A stretch of 64,000 nucleotides of DNA from positions 1 to 64,000 of the forward strand of contig LJSY01000021.1 of assembly GCA_001314805.1 (NCBI GenBank). Reading direction: 5' to 3'. The notes under the pieces were generated by a model. The model had not been told where the DNA came from, made no database searches, and saw only the letters and a list, made by a program, of their open reading frames with translations. Positions 55,432 through 64,000 of this stretch are shown here, piece by piece (position 1 is the first letter of the stretch; every line of letters begins with the position of its first letter). The DNA comes from Rhodobacteraceae bacterium HLUCCO18 (lineage in GTDB: Bacteria > Pseudomonadota > Alphaproteobacteria > Rhodobacterales > Rhodobacteraceae). Both the position numbers and the translations under genes were made by a program.

Positions 55432-56181
55432 TCAGTTCGTGTCCATGCGCACCGTGTCCACGATCTCGAGCATCGCATCGAGCGGGACGTAGCCCCGCAC
55501 CAGCTGATCCCCGAAGACGAAGGTGGGCGTGCCGGAAATCTGCAGCCGCTGGGCGAGGTCGCGGTTGTAGGAGATCGTCTGCGCCACCAGCGGATCGCCC
55601 ATGGCGTCGAGGATCGGCCCCGAGTCGAGGCCCAGGTCGTCCGCGGTGGCGGCAAGCGAGGCCTCGGTCACATCGCCGCGCATGGTCATGAGCGCGTCGT
55701 TCATCTGCGCATAGGCATCGTCGCCGTTGACGATACGTGTGGCGATCGCGAACTGCGAGGCCAGAACCGACTGTTCGCCGAGGATCGGGAATTCCTTGAC
55801 GACGTAGCGGATGTTGCCGTCGAGTTCGACCAGGTCAGCCACCTCGGGATGCGCCCGCCGGCAGTAGCCGCAGCGGTAGTCCATGAATTCCACCAGCACC
55901 ACGTCGCCCTCGGGATTGCCGCCGACCCAGTCGAAGGCCGAGTTGAAAAGCGCGTCGTCATTGGCGGCGATGCCCATCTCGTCCCGCTCCGCGTCGGCGG
56001 CGGCCTGGCGCTGTTCGAGGACGCCGATCGCCTCCATCAGGACCTCGGGATTGTCGAGCAGGTAGGCCCGCACCTCGGCGCGGAAGGCGTCACGTTCCGC
56101 ATCGTCGAGATCGGTCAGGTCCGCCTTGGCGGGTGTTGCGGCCATCAGGCCGGCAAGGGCCAATGGGGCGAGGAATTTCAT
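55432..56181 (-). CDS. DsbA-family periplasmic thiol oxidoreductase
   Basis: The protein has 249 residues from the ATG at 56181. A signal peptide (MKFLAPLALAGLMAATPAKA) precedes a helical region, then the thioredoxin fold with the CGYC active site (DYRCGYCRRAHPE) and the cis-proline segment SGTPTFVFG. It resembles Com1/BdbD-type proteins that form disulfides in exported proteins. The M48 protease gene ends just upstream (4-base gap), so the two are co-transcribed. Confidence 0.9.
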   Translation of the reverse strand: MKFLAPLALAGLMAATPAKADLTDLDDAERDAFRAEVRAYLLDNPEVLMEAIGVLEQRQAAADAERDEMGIAANDDALFNSAFDWVGGNPEGDVVLVEFMDYRCGYCRRAHPEVADLVELDGNIRYVVKEFPILGEQSVLASQFAIATRIVNGDDAYAQMNDALMTMRGDVTEASLAATADDLGLDSGPILDAMGDPLVAQTISYNRDLAQRLQISGTPTFVFGDQLVRGYVPLDAMLEIVDTVRMDTN

Positions 56182-56185
56182 GCGC

Positions 56186-57529
56186 TCATCTCCGTCGTTG
56201 GGCGGCTTCGGCCACGCGTAGCACATCCTGTGCGCGAATCCAGCCGGGTGATCCTTGCGGCAGCAGACCGACGGCGCGGTTGGCGAGCGCGGCGGCATCC
56301 TCCATCCGTCCAAGAACCGCGTAGCGTTCCGCGGTGACCGTCGCGGCCATTCCCGGCTGGCCGGCGCGTGCATGGGCCAGCGCCAGGTCGCGCAGCATGC
56401 GAGGGTCGAACGGGTCGCGGGCCTGCGCCCGGCTGAGAACATCGAGCGCGCGGGCATTGCTCGCGGCGCTGTCCGGCGCCAGCAATGCCCGGCCATACCC
56501 CGCGAGGATCAGCGGCTCGCGCGGGGCAAGCTCCACCGCGCGGCCATAGGCGGCAATGGCGGCGTCGAAGCGACGGCTTTCGAACAGGATCTGGCCCTGA
56601 AGCTCCTGGTAGAACGGATCGCCCGGCCGCATCTGCAGCAGGCGTCCCACCTCTGCCAGCGCGCGGTCGGCATCCGGCGTGCGGTGATGGGCGATGGCCC
56701 GGCTCAGCGTCGCGATCTCGCCGGTATCGTTTCGGTCCACGCGGCGCAGCGTCCACGAGGGATTGCGCAGGAAGGCCGAAAGCTTGGCGTTGAGCCGGGC
56801 GTACCAGTATGCGCTGGCGGCCGATGGCTCAGCGTCGGTCCCCCGGGTCGCGAGGAAGGCCTGCACGGTGCGGTAGCGGTCGCGCGTCAGCGGGTGGGAC
56901 CGGACGTAGGGGTCCTGCCGGCCGACCGACAGGGCCTCCTGCCCGCGGAAGAGGTCGAGGACCTCGAGCATCGCCTCCGGGTCGATACCCGCCGACACCA
57001 TGTAGCGCAGGGCCGACTGGTCGGCGCTCGCCTCCTCGGCGCGGGTGTGGGCCATCAGGCTGCGCTGCGCCGAACTCATGCCACCGGCGGCAAGGCCGAT
57101 CGCTGCGCCGCCTTCGCCAGAGGCCGCGCCCGCGGCCAGCGCCAGCAACAGCCCCATGCGCGCCGCCGTCTGGGCCGAAGCCGCCGCGGCGGGACGAGCG
57201 GTCAGGTGCCCGTTGGCAATATGCGCCGCCTCATGGGCCAGCACGGCCTGCAACTGGTCGGGACTGTCGAGCCGCAACAGCAGGCCCGAATGGACGAAGA
57301 TGTGCCGCGCGTCGGCCACGAAGGCGTTCATGGAGCCATCGTTGATGATGATCACGCGCGTGCTCTGCGGCAAGCCGGCCACGCGAAAGACGGGAGCCGC
57401 AAGCTCCTGCAGGGCGCGCTCGATCTCGGCGTCGCGGATGATCGACTGCGCCAGCGCGACCACGGGTGCGCAGGCCAGCAGGACCGCCAGCGCGATCGCG
57501 CGCCCGATGATCGGCATCCGACCCGGCAT
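56186..57529 (-). CDS. Periplasmic M48 metalloprotease with TPR repeats (BepA-like)
   Basis: The protein has 447 residues from the ATG at 57529 (GAGGATC upstream). A signal peptide (about 1-27) precedes the zincin domain with HEAAH (H99, E100, H103) and the third ligand in EEASADQSAL. A TPR domain occupies the last 200 residues. BepA-type proteins check assembly of LptD and other outer-membrane proteins. The dsbA-like gene downstream fits that job, since LptD needs disulfides (inference). Confidence 0.9.
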   Translation of the reverse strand: MPGRMPIIGRAIALAVLLACAPVVALAQSIIRDAEIERALQELAAPVFRVAGLPQSTRVIIINDGSMNAFVADARHIFVHSGLLLRLDSPDQLQAVLAHEAAHIANGHLTARPAAAASAQTAARMGLLLALAAGAASGEGGAAIGLAAGGMSSAQRSLMAHTRAEEASADQSALRYMVSAGIDPEAMLEVLDLFRGQEALSVGRQDPYVRSHPLTRDRYRTVQAFLATRGTDAEPSAASAYWYARLNAKLSAFLRNPSWTLRRVDRNDTGEIATLSRAIAHHRTPDADRALAEVGRLLQMRPGDPFYQELQGQILFESRRFDAAIAAYGRAVELAPREPLILAGYGRALLAPDSAASNARALDVLSRAQARDPFDPRMLRDLALAHARAGQPGMAATVTAERYAVLGRMEDAAALANRAVGLLPQGSPGWIRAQDVLRVAEAAQRRR

Positions 57530-57601
57530 TGACGATCCTCTTCCCGGCTGGTTTGACAAAAGCCCGCCCCTCGCGATTTTTCGCAGAATACGGAGTGAAG
57601 C

Positions 57602-58747
57602 ATGCGGCATTCAACCCGATCCGAGGTCGATCCCTTTATCGTGATGGACGTGATGGAGGCCGCCCGCGTCGCCGAGGAGGCGGGCCGCGACATCGTCCAC
57701 ATGGAGGTGGGCCAGCCCGGCAGCGGCGCGCCGGAGGCCGCGCGCGCCCGGCTGCGGCAGGAGATGGAGCGCGGGCCGCTGGGCTACACCGTGGCGCTCG
57801 GCCGGCCGGACCTGCGCGCCGAGATCGCGGCGCTTTACGGCGAGTGGTACGATCTCGACCTCGACCCCGCGCGCGTCGTGCTGACCTCGGGCGCATCGGG
57901 CGGCTTCCTGCTGGCCTTCACCGCGCTCTTCGACGCGGGCGAGAAGGTGGCATTGGGGGAGCCCTGCTACCCGTCCTATCGCCAGATCCTGACGGCGCTG
58001 AGCCTTCGACCCGTGGGTCTGGTGACCGAGGCCGAAACGCGGTTTCAGCCGGTGGCGCGGCAACTGACCGACGATCTGGCGGGGCTGATCGTGGCCAGCC
58101 CCGCGAACCCCACCGGCACGATGCTCGGCCGCGCTGAACTGCAAGATCTGTCAGATGCTTGCGAGGCGAAGCGCATATCGCTCATCTCCGACGAGATCTA
58201 TCATGGCCTGCAATACGAGGGCCGAGCGGTCAGCGCGCTGGAGGTCACGGACGAGGTCTACGTGATCAACTCCTTCTCCAAGTATTTCTCGATGACGGGA
58301 TGGCGGCTCGGCTGGATGGTCGTTCCGCCCGATCACGTCCGCAGCGTCGAACGTCTGGCGCAGAACATGTTCATCTGCCCCGCCCATGCGAGCCAGGTCG
58401 CGGCGCTTGGCGCGCTTAGCCCCGAGGGGCGCGCGGAGCTGGATGAACATCGCGTCACATATACCCGGAATCGTGAGATTTTACTGGCAGGCCTGAAGGA
58501 AGCGGGCCTGACGAACACGGCGCCTGCGGACGGCGCGTTCTATGTCTACGCGGATGTGGGCCACCTGACCGACGACAGCCGGGCGCTGTCCCGGCAGATC
58601 CTTGACGAGGCGGGTGTCGCCGTCACGCCGGGTCTCGACTTCGACAAGGCGCGCGGCCACCGGACGCTGCGGTTTTCCTACGCGCGCGGCACGGCGGAAA
58701 TCGAGGAGGGCGTGGCGCGCCTGACGCGGTTTTTCGCGCGCGGCTGA
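57602..58747 (+). CDS. Class I/II pyridoxal-phosphate aminotransferase
   Basis: The protein has 381 residues and GGAG before the ATG. The PLP lysine is in NSFSKYFSMTGWRLGW, with SPANPTGTML earlier and a C-terminal Arg in RTLRFSYA. It is a fold-type I aspartate-aminotransferase-like enzyme; the amino donor cannot be determined. It is divergent from the M48 protease gene. Confidence 0.9.
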   Translation: MRHSTRSEVDPFIVMDVMEAARVAEEAGRDIVHMEVGQPGSGAPEAARARLRQEMERGPLGYTVALGRPDLRAEIAALYGEWYDLDLDPARVVLTSGASGGFLLAFTALFDAGEKVALGEPCYPSYRQILTALSLRPVGLVTEAETRFQPVARQLTDDLAGLIVASPANPTGTMLGRAELQDLSDACEAKRISLISDEIYHGLQYEGRAVSALEVTDEVYVINSFSKYFSMTGWRLGWMVVPPDHVRSVERLAQNMFICPAHASQVAALGALSPEGRAELDEHRVTYTRNREILLAGLKEAGLTNTAPADGAFYVYADVGHLTDDSRALSRQILDEAGVAVTPGLDFDKARGHRTLRFSYARGTAEIEEGVARLTRFFARG

Positions 58748-58824
58748 GCCCGCGCATCCCGCGCTTGGGAGACGCCGCGCGGTCTGCTAGGGCTTCGTCA
58801 ACGAAACCGATCCGGGATGAGCCC

Positions 58825-60051
58825 GTGCGCCGAGCAGTCCATCTTCTGACCGCCGCCTGTGCGGCCCTCTTTCTCGTCCTGTCAGCGGCGTCGTCCGCAG
58901 CGCAGTCCTTCGGCGCGCTCGCCCGCGTCGTGCCGTCCGAGACCGGGGCCGAGGCGCGGGGTGACGAGGTGATCCTGCGCCTCGGTCTCAGCCAGCCGGT
59001 GCCCTTCCGGGTCTACGCGCTCGACGCGCCGTGGCGGGTGGTGGTGGATTTCCGCGAAGTCCTCTGGGACGGGGTGCCATGGGCGCTCGCGGAACTGCCC
59101 GGCGTGGCCGGCATCGACGTGGGTGCCGCCTTCGAGCCGGGTTGGTCGCGCATGGTCCTGACGCTTGACGCGCCGATGCTGCCCGGCATCGCCGCGATGG
59201 AAACCGACGCGGCCTCGGGGCAGGCCAGTGTGCGCCTGTCGCTGGAACCGGCGACGGCGGAGGCTTTCGCCCGCGTCGCCGGACTGCCCGACGGCGTGGC
59301 CTCGGGGCTTGCACCCCGGTCGGTCGAAACCGCAGTGGCGCCGGACGGGCGGCCGGTCATCGTGCTCGATCCGGGCCATGGCGGTATCGATCCGGGCGCG
59401 GTGCGCGGCGAGCATACCGAGGCCGATCTGGTCCTGACCTTCGCGCGGGAACTGGCCGAGGCGCTGCGGCGCACGGGCCGCGTCGAGGTTGTGTTGACGC
59501 GCGAGGCGGATGTTTTCGTGCCCCTGCCGACGCGGGTCACGATCGCCCGCGCGGCGGCGGCGGACGCCCTGATTTCGATCCATGCCGACGCGCTGGCCGC
59601 GGGGCGGGCGCAGGGCGCGACGCTCTACACCCTGTCCGAGACCGCCTCGGACGCGGCCAGTGCGGCGCTTGCCGAACAGCATGACCGCGCGGACATGCTG
59701 CAGGGGATCGATCTTTCGACCTCCGACGACGTGGTGGCCGACGTCCTGATGGACCTCGCGCGCGTCGAAACCGCGCCTCGGGCCGATGCGCTGGCCGACG
59801 GGCTGGTGGCGGCCATCGAAGAGGACGGTCTGCGCCTGCACCGCCGTCCGCGCGGGGAGGCGGGGTTTACCGTGCTCAGGGCGGCCGACATCCCCTCGGT
59901 CCTGCTGGAGATCGGCTTCATGTCGGACCGGGGCGATCTGGAGAACATCCTCGACCCGGACTGGCGGGCCGCGATGCAGGCGGCGCTGGTGGAGGGCCTT
60001 TTGCGATGGACAGAGGACGACGCGATGCGCGCCGCGCTCCTGCGGCAGTAG
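58825..60051 (+). CDS. amiC: N-acetylmuramoyl-L-alanine amidase, AmiC type
   Basis: The protein has 408 residues from a GTG at 58825 (GGGATGAG upstream). A signal peptide (LLTAACAALFLVLSAASSAAQ) leads into an AMIN domain (about 40-160), and then the Amidase_3 domain with zinc motif DPGHGGIDPG, SIHADA and the catalytic Glu in LLEIGFMSD. It splits daughter-cell peptidoglycan. The PBP1A gene lies about 800 bases downstream, grouping cell-wall functions. Confidence 0.92.
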   Translation: MRRAVHLLTAACAALFLVLSAASSAAQSFGALARVVPSETGAEARGDEVILRLGLSQPVPFRVYALDAPWRVVVDFREVLWDGVPWALAELPGVAGIDVGAAFEPGWSRMVLTLDAPMLPGIAAMETDAASGQASVRLSLEPATAEAFARVAGLPDGVASGLAPRSVETAVAPDGRPVIVLDPGHGGIDPGAVRGEHTEADLVLTFARELAEALRRTGRVEVVLTREADVFVPLPTRVTIARAAAADALISIHADALAAGRAQGATLYTLSETASDAASAALAEQHDRADMLQGIDLSTSDDVVADVLMDLARVETAPRADALADGLVAAIEEDGLRLHRRPRGEAGFTVLRAADIPSVLLEIGFMSDRGDLENILDPDWRAAMQAALVEGLLRWTEDDAMRAALLRQ

Positions 60052-60053
60052 CC

Positions 60054-60683
60054 TCAAGGCGCGTGGCGATACCGCGCCAGCCAGACCGAATGGCCCGTCA
60101 GTTCGGCGTCCTCGGGCCGAAACCAGACCACGTCGAAGCCGTTTTCCGCCAACAGCGTCCGGTAGTCCCCGGGATCGAGTGACGCATGATAGACGTCCGA
60201 CACGCCCACGCGGCCCCAGGCCTCGCTCGCCGCCGGGCCGGTCGTGAAGAGAAGCGTCGCCTCCTGCGCGGCATGTGCGGCAAAGACGGGAAACATCGCG
60301 CGCTGATCGGCGGGACAGAGGTAAAAGAAGGAATTGAACGCCACGATCACGTCGAAGCGCCGCCCCAGCGACAGGCCGCGCATATCTGCGCGGATCGCCT
60401 CGCCCCTCGGAACGCGGGCGCGGAACTCCGCGATCATCGCCGCCGCGCCGTCGACCCCGGTCACGCGGTCGCCCCGTTGAACGAACCAGGCCGCGATCGG
60501 CTCCCCGGAGCCGCAACCGAGGTCGAGAACCGTCAGCCCCGGCGGGCGGGCGTCCACGGCGGCCTCGAGGGCAGGCGCTTCCCAGAGCGTTCGGTTGCGG
60601 TCGCGCGCCCAACCGGGGGCTTCCCGCTCGTAGGCCGGCAGGATCGCCTCGGGACCGGGGCGTTCGGGGTCTTCGGTGTCCAT
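60054..60683 (-). CDS. Class I SAM-dependent methyltransferase
   Basis: This 209-residue protein has the SAM motif VLDLGCGSGEPIAAW and the acidic second motif VTGVDGAAAM. The substrate is not known. It lies on the minus strand between the amidase and PBP1A genes, with its stop two bases from the amidase stop and its start divergent from mrcA. Confidence 0.85.
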   Translation of the reverse strand: MDTEDPERPGPEAILPAYEREAPGWARDRNRTLWEAPALEAAVDARPPGLTVLDLGCGSGEPIAAWFVQRGDRVTGVDGAAAMIAEFRARVPRGEAIRADMRGLSLGRRFDVIVAFNSFFYLCPADQRAMFPVFAAHAAQEATLLFTTGPAASEAWGRVGVSDVYHASLDPGDYRTLLAENGFDVVWFRPEDAELTGHSVWLARYRHAP

Positions 60684-60859
60684 GGCTCAGCCTGCACCGT
60701 TCACGATTGCGCGAAAAGCCGCCTCGTGTCGATCACGCCATGTTTTGACCCATTGTGCCTGTCGGCGTATAAGGCCACAGACCCGGCGGCAGACCGGGAT
60801 GGGGCGGAGGCGCGCAGGCGCATGGCAGGTGGCCTGACGGCAGCATAAGGTATTTCGGT

Positions 60860-63472
60860 ATGATCCGTTTCGTTCTTGGGATTTTCGGCGCCACGTTCAG
60901 CGCCATCACGCTGGGGCTGGTCTTCGCCGCCCTGGGGGTGGGTGGATTGCTGTACCTCTACAGCCACGATCTTCCCGACCACGACACCCTTTCGAACTAC
61001 GCGCCGCCCACGATCAGCCGTATCTATTCGCGCGAGGGCGTCGTGGTCGACGAGTTCGCCACGGAGCGCCGCCTCTTCGTCGCCAGCGCGGAAATCCCGG
61101 ACATGGTGGCCAATGCCTTCATCTCGGCGGAGGACCGGAATTTCTGGGAACATCCGGGCTATGACCCGCGCGCCATCGCCGCCGCCTTCGTGGAGGCGGT
61201 GCAGACCCGCGGCCAGTCCGTGCGCGGCGCCTCGACGATCACGCAGCAGGTGATGAAGAACTTCCTCCTCGACGGAAGCCGGACCATCGAGCGCAAGGTG
61301 CGCGAGATCATCCTCGCGGCCCGGATCGAAGGGACGCTGTCGAAGGAGCGTATTCTCGAACTTTATCTCAACGAGATCTTTCTCGGCCAGAACTCCTACG
61401 GGGTGGCGGCGGCCGCGCAGACCTATTTCAACGCGCCGCTCGAGGACCTGACACTGGAACAGGCGGCCTATCTTGCGGCGCTCCCGCAGGCGCCGTCGAA
61501 CTTCCACCCCGTGCGCGACTACGACCGGGCGATCAGCCGCCGCAACTACGTGCTGCGCGAGATGTACGAAAACGGCTATATCGACGAGGCGGAGCTTCAG
61601 CGCGCCTCTGCAGCCCCGCTCGAGACCGTGCAGGGCGGGCATATCGAGCCCTACCGCTCCACCCAGCCGCCGCGGAACTACTTCACCGACGAGATCCGCC
61701 GCCAGTTCTCGGCGCAATACGGCGAGGACGATTTCTTTACCGGCGGTTATGCCGTGCGCGCCTCGATGGACGAGGACCTGCAGCGCGTGGCCGCGCGCGC
61801 GCTCCGCCGCGCGCTGGAAGACTTCGACCGCGATCAGGGCCGCTGGCGCGGGCCGGTCGACCGGATCGATCCCGCGCTTCTGGATGGCGGCGAGGAGGCC
61901 TGGCGCGAGGCGCTGGCCGAGGCCGAGATCCCGCGCGACATCGACGGCTGGCACGCCGCCGTGGTGCTCGAGGTCGGCGAGAGTTCCGCGCGCATCGGGA
62001 TCGAGGACGTGGCCGAGGACGAGGACGGCCATTTCATCCCGGCCGAGGATGTCACATGGGCCCGGCCCGTGGACGAGGACGGGAACGCGGGGTCTCAGGC
62101 CCGCGTCGCTGGTGATCTGCTGAGCGTCGGCGACGTGGTCCATGTGCGCGCCATGACACGCGACAGCGACGGGTCCTTCATGCGCTGGACCCTCCGGCAG
62201 GTGCCAGAGGTGCAGGGCGGCTTCATGGCGATGGACGTCAATACCGGCCGCGTTCTGGCGATGCAGGGCGGTTTTTCCTACCAGCAGTCCAGCTTCAACC
62301 GCGCCACGCAGGCCACGCGGCAGCCGGGATCGGCCTTCAAGCCGCTGGTCTACGCCGCGGCGCTCGATTCCGGCTACGGGCCCAACACGATCGTCATCGA
62401 CGCGCCCATCGAGCTGGAGACGCCCGAGGGGATCTGGAGGCCCAGCAACGCGTCGAACCGGTTCTACGGCCCCGCACCGCTGAGGACCGGTATCGAACGG
62501 TCGCGGAACCTGATGACCGTTCGGCTGTCCCAGGACGTCGGCATGGAGACCGTTGCCCGCTATGCCGAGCGCTTCGGCGTCTATGACGACATGCAGCCGT
62601 TCCTCGCCAATTCGCTGGGCAGCCAGGAGACGACGCTTTTCCGCATGGTCGCGGCCTATGCGATGTTCGCCAATGGCGGCGAGCAGGTCGAACCGACGCT
62701 GGTCGACCGCATCCAGGACCGCTACGGGAGCACCGTCTACCGCCACGACCAGCGGCTCTGTCCCGATTGCGAGCTTGCCTCGCTCGACCCCGGCATGGGG
62801 CCGCGCATCGTGTCGAACCGGGAACGGGTGATCGACCCGGTCACGGCCTACCAGGTCACGTCGATGATGCAGGGCGTGGTGCAGCGCGGCACGGCGGCCG
62901 CAACTGTCGGCGGCGCGCTGATCCCCGCGGCGCTGGCGGGCAAGACCGGCACCACGAACGACGCCCGCGACGTGTGGTTCGTGGGCTTTTCATCGACCAT
63001 CGTGGCCGGATGCTACATCGGCTACGACCAGCCTCGCAGCCTCGGCAGCCGCGCCTCGGGCGGCGGCATGTGCGGGCCTGTCTTCGCCGAGTTCATGCGC
63101 GCGGCGGTTCAGGAGTACGGCGGCGCACCCTTCGCGGTGCCGCCCGGCGGGGTGTTCTACCCGATCGACCGCTATTCGGGCCAGCGCCTGCCGTCGGGCA
63201 GTGCGGGCGAGCATGTCGTCTACGAGCTGTTCCGCGAGGGCGAGGCGCCCTTCGAGGGGCTGTTGTCGGTGATCGACGGCGGCTGGGGCATGGGCTCTGA
63301 CCTGCCGTTGTTCGGGCGTGGAGGGGGCGGAGACGCGGACGCGGAGACGATCCAGCCGGGGGCTGCGTCGGCTCCGCGCGAGGATACGACCGTCACCACC
63401 TCGGGCGGTGGCACCGCGCGGGTGCCCACCGGAACCGGATTCGGCACGCTCAGCGCGGGCGGACTTTACTGA
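60860..63472 (+). CDS. mrcA: Penicillin-binding protein 1A
   Basis: This 870-residue protein has an N-terminal membrane anchor (about 10-32), a glycosyltransferase domain with the motifs EDRNFWEHPGYDPRAI and RGASTITQQVMKNF, and an OB-like insertion. The transpeptidase part has the catalytic Ser in RQPGSAFKP, SRN and KTGTT. It makes and cross-links peptidoglycan. The Gly/Ser-rich C-terminal tail is low-complexity. Confidence 0.95.
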   Translation: MIRFVLGIFGATFSAITLGLVFAALGVGGLLYLYSHDLPDHDTLSNYAPPTISRIYSREGVVVDEFATERRLFVASAEIPDMVANAFISAEDRNFWEHPGYDPRAIAAAFVEAVQTRGQSVRGASTITQQVMKNFLLDGSRTIERKVREIILAARIEGTLSKERILELYLNEIFLGQNSYGVAAAAQTYFNAPLEDLTLEQAAYLAALPQAPSNFHPVRDYDRAISRRNYVLREMYENGYIDEAELQRASAAPLETVQGGHIEPYRSTQPPRNYFTDEIRRQFSAQYGEDDFFTGGYAVRASMDEDLQRVAARALRRALEDFDRDQGRWRGPVDRIDPALLDGGEEAWREALAEAEIPRDIDGWHAAVVLEVGESSARIGIEDVAEDEDGHFIPAEDVTWARPVDEDGNAGSQARVAGDLLSVGDVVHVRAMTRDSDGSFMRWTLRQVPEVQGGFMAMDVNTGRVLAMQGGFSYQQSSFNRATQATRQPGSAFKPLVYAAALDSGYGPNTIVIDAPIELETPEGIWRPSNASNRFYGPAPLRTGIERSRNLMTVRLSQDVGMETVARYAERFGVYDDMQPFLANSLGSQETTLFRMVAAYAMFANGGEQVEPTLVDRIQDRYGSTVYRHDQRLCPDCELASLDPGMGPRIVSNRERVIDPVTAYQVTSMMQGVVQRGTAAATVGGALIPAALAGKTGTTNDARDVWFVGFSSTIVAGCYIGYDQPRSLGSRASGGGMCGPVFAEFMRAAVQEYGGAPFAVPPGGVFYPIDRYSGQRLPSGSAGEHVVYELFREGEAPFEGLLSVIDGGWGMGSDLPLFGRGGGGDADAETIQPGAASAPREDTTVTTSGGGTARVPTGTGFGTLSAGGLY

Positions 63473-63560
63473 TCGCATCCCTGCGGCGCGGTCGCGCCAC
63501 CTTGAGGGCCCCGGCAGTATTGTCTATCTCATGCGGAACCGCGAGCGAGAAGGCAGGACC

Positions 63561-64000
63561 ATGCGCGCCGAAACCCAGGGCCATATCGAGAAAATTCGCA
63601 AGTCGCTGGACCTTCTGGGCCAGCGCATGGGCCTCGAGACGGTGCAGCACCGGCTGGAGGAATTCAACGCGCGGGTGGAGGACCCCGACCTCTGGAACGA
63701 TCCCGAGCGCGCGCAGAAACTGATGCGCGACCGGCAGCTTCTGGTCGATCAGATCGGCACCTACGAGGCGATCAGGTCGGGGCTGCGGGACAATTCCGAA
63801 CTGATCGAGTTGGGGGAGGCGGAAGGCGACACGGAGGTCGTGGCCGAGGCCGAGGCGGCGCTGGCGGATCTGGCGAAGACGGCCGCAGCCAAGGAACTCG
63901 AGGCGCTGCTCGACGGCGAAGCGGACGCCAACGACACGTTCCTCGAGATCAACGCGGGCGCGGGCGGCACCGAAAGCTGCGACTGGGCCGGTATGCTGGC
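63561..64000 (+). CDS. prfB: Peptide chain release factor 2 (partial, N-terminal part)
   Basis: The reading frame is open from the ATG at 63561 to the window edge (146 codons) and is absent from the ORF track because it has no stop. It matches the RF2 N-terminal domain: GLETVQHRLEEFNARVEDPDLWNDPERAQ and the start of the conserved AGAGGTESCDWA. The frame runs through the site of the usual +1 frameshift (near codon 25) without a stop, so autoregulation by frameshifting is missing. Confidence 0.93.
   Translation, partial: MRAETQGHIEKIRKSLDLLGQRMGLETVQHRLEEFNARVEDPDLWNDPERAQKLMRDRQLLVDQIGTYEAIRSGLRDNSELIELGEAEGDTEVVAEAEAALADLAKTAAAKELEALLDGEADANDTFLEINAGAGGTESCDWAGML

Overview
The window looks like a chromosomal segment of an alphaproteobacterium of the Rhodobacteraceae (Roseobacter group). 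The support is the high GC of most of it, an fdsGBACD formate dehydrogenase operon in the Rhodobacter order, a DUF1476 (F1-ATPase zeta) gene beside purC, a methionine-synthase-like function divided between separate proteins, and intergenic repeats of the type 'TTTTTCGCCAGGATGAAG'. No rRNA, tRNA, CRISPR array, transposase or integrase was found.

Left part, 1 to about 10,446: accessory DNA. Bases 58-4363 are visibly AT-richer than the rest and hold a compact four-gene cassette. On the minus strand a WYL-domain repressor overlaps a gene for a cyclic-nucleotide-binding protein with four membrane helices. Divergently, a tandem class III nucleotide cyclase overlaps, by ATGA, a gene for an E2-like (ubiquitin-conjugating fold) protein with a cysteine-rich tail. 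The only obvious promoter in the divergent gap has an imperfect palindrome over its -10 box. I read this as a Pycsar-like anti-phage system: cyclase makes cNMP, cNMP triggers the membrane effector, and the WYL protein controls expression. It also carries an E2-like component of the kind known from type II CBASS. This is the most interesting object in the window. Bases 4364-10,446 hold a mobilisation module: an ArdC-like antirestriction protein, several small conserved unknowns, an H-NS-family protein, and a minus-strand operon of mobC, relaxase, a ribbon-helix-helix-like gene and an unknown, with a candidate oriT upstream of mobC. The cassette is therefore probably cargo of a mobilisable element that continues off the left edge.

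10,447-25,300: an MFS transporter; trxC; a coupled cbpA-cbpM-epimerase unit; then a long minus-strand run of ppsA, acyl-CoA synthetase, a fused pyruvate dehydrogenase E1 alpha-beta, E2, an acyl carrier protein, a SulP anion transporter and a tandem universal stress protein. Four of these genes overlap or abut and lack an adjacent E3.

25,347-38,735: a LysR regulator and the fdsG-B-A-C-D NAD-dependent formate dehydrogenase operon, then a MacAB-like export system on the minus strand, then an IlvD/Edd-family sugar-acid dehydratase.

38,962-49,011: one-carbon and purine functions: a DUF1638 protein, an EamA transporter, a phosphoesterase, a corrinoid-binding protein, a PA0069-type radical SAM protein, a homocysteine methyltransferase, the zeta subunit, purC, purS and purQ, with an alcohol dehydrogenase inserted between purS and purQ.

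49,067-64,000: a DctB/DctD-like two-component system whose regulator lacks the sigma-54 GAFTGA loop; RNase E with a long leader; a shared bidirectional terminator; a DsbA-like thiol oxidoreductase; a BepA-like M48 protease; an aminotransferase; an AmiC-type amidase; a methyltransferase; penicillin-binding protein 1A; and the start of prfB, cut by the window edge.
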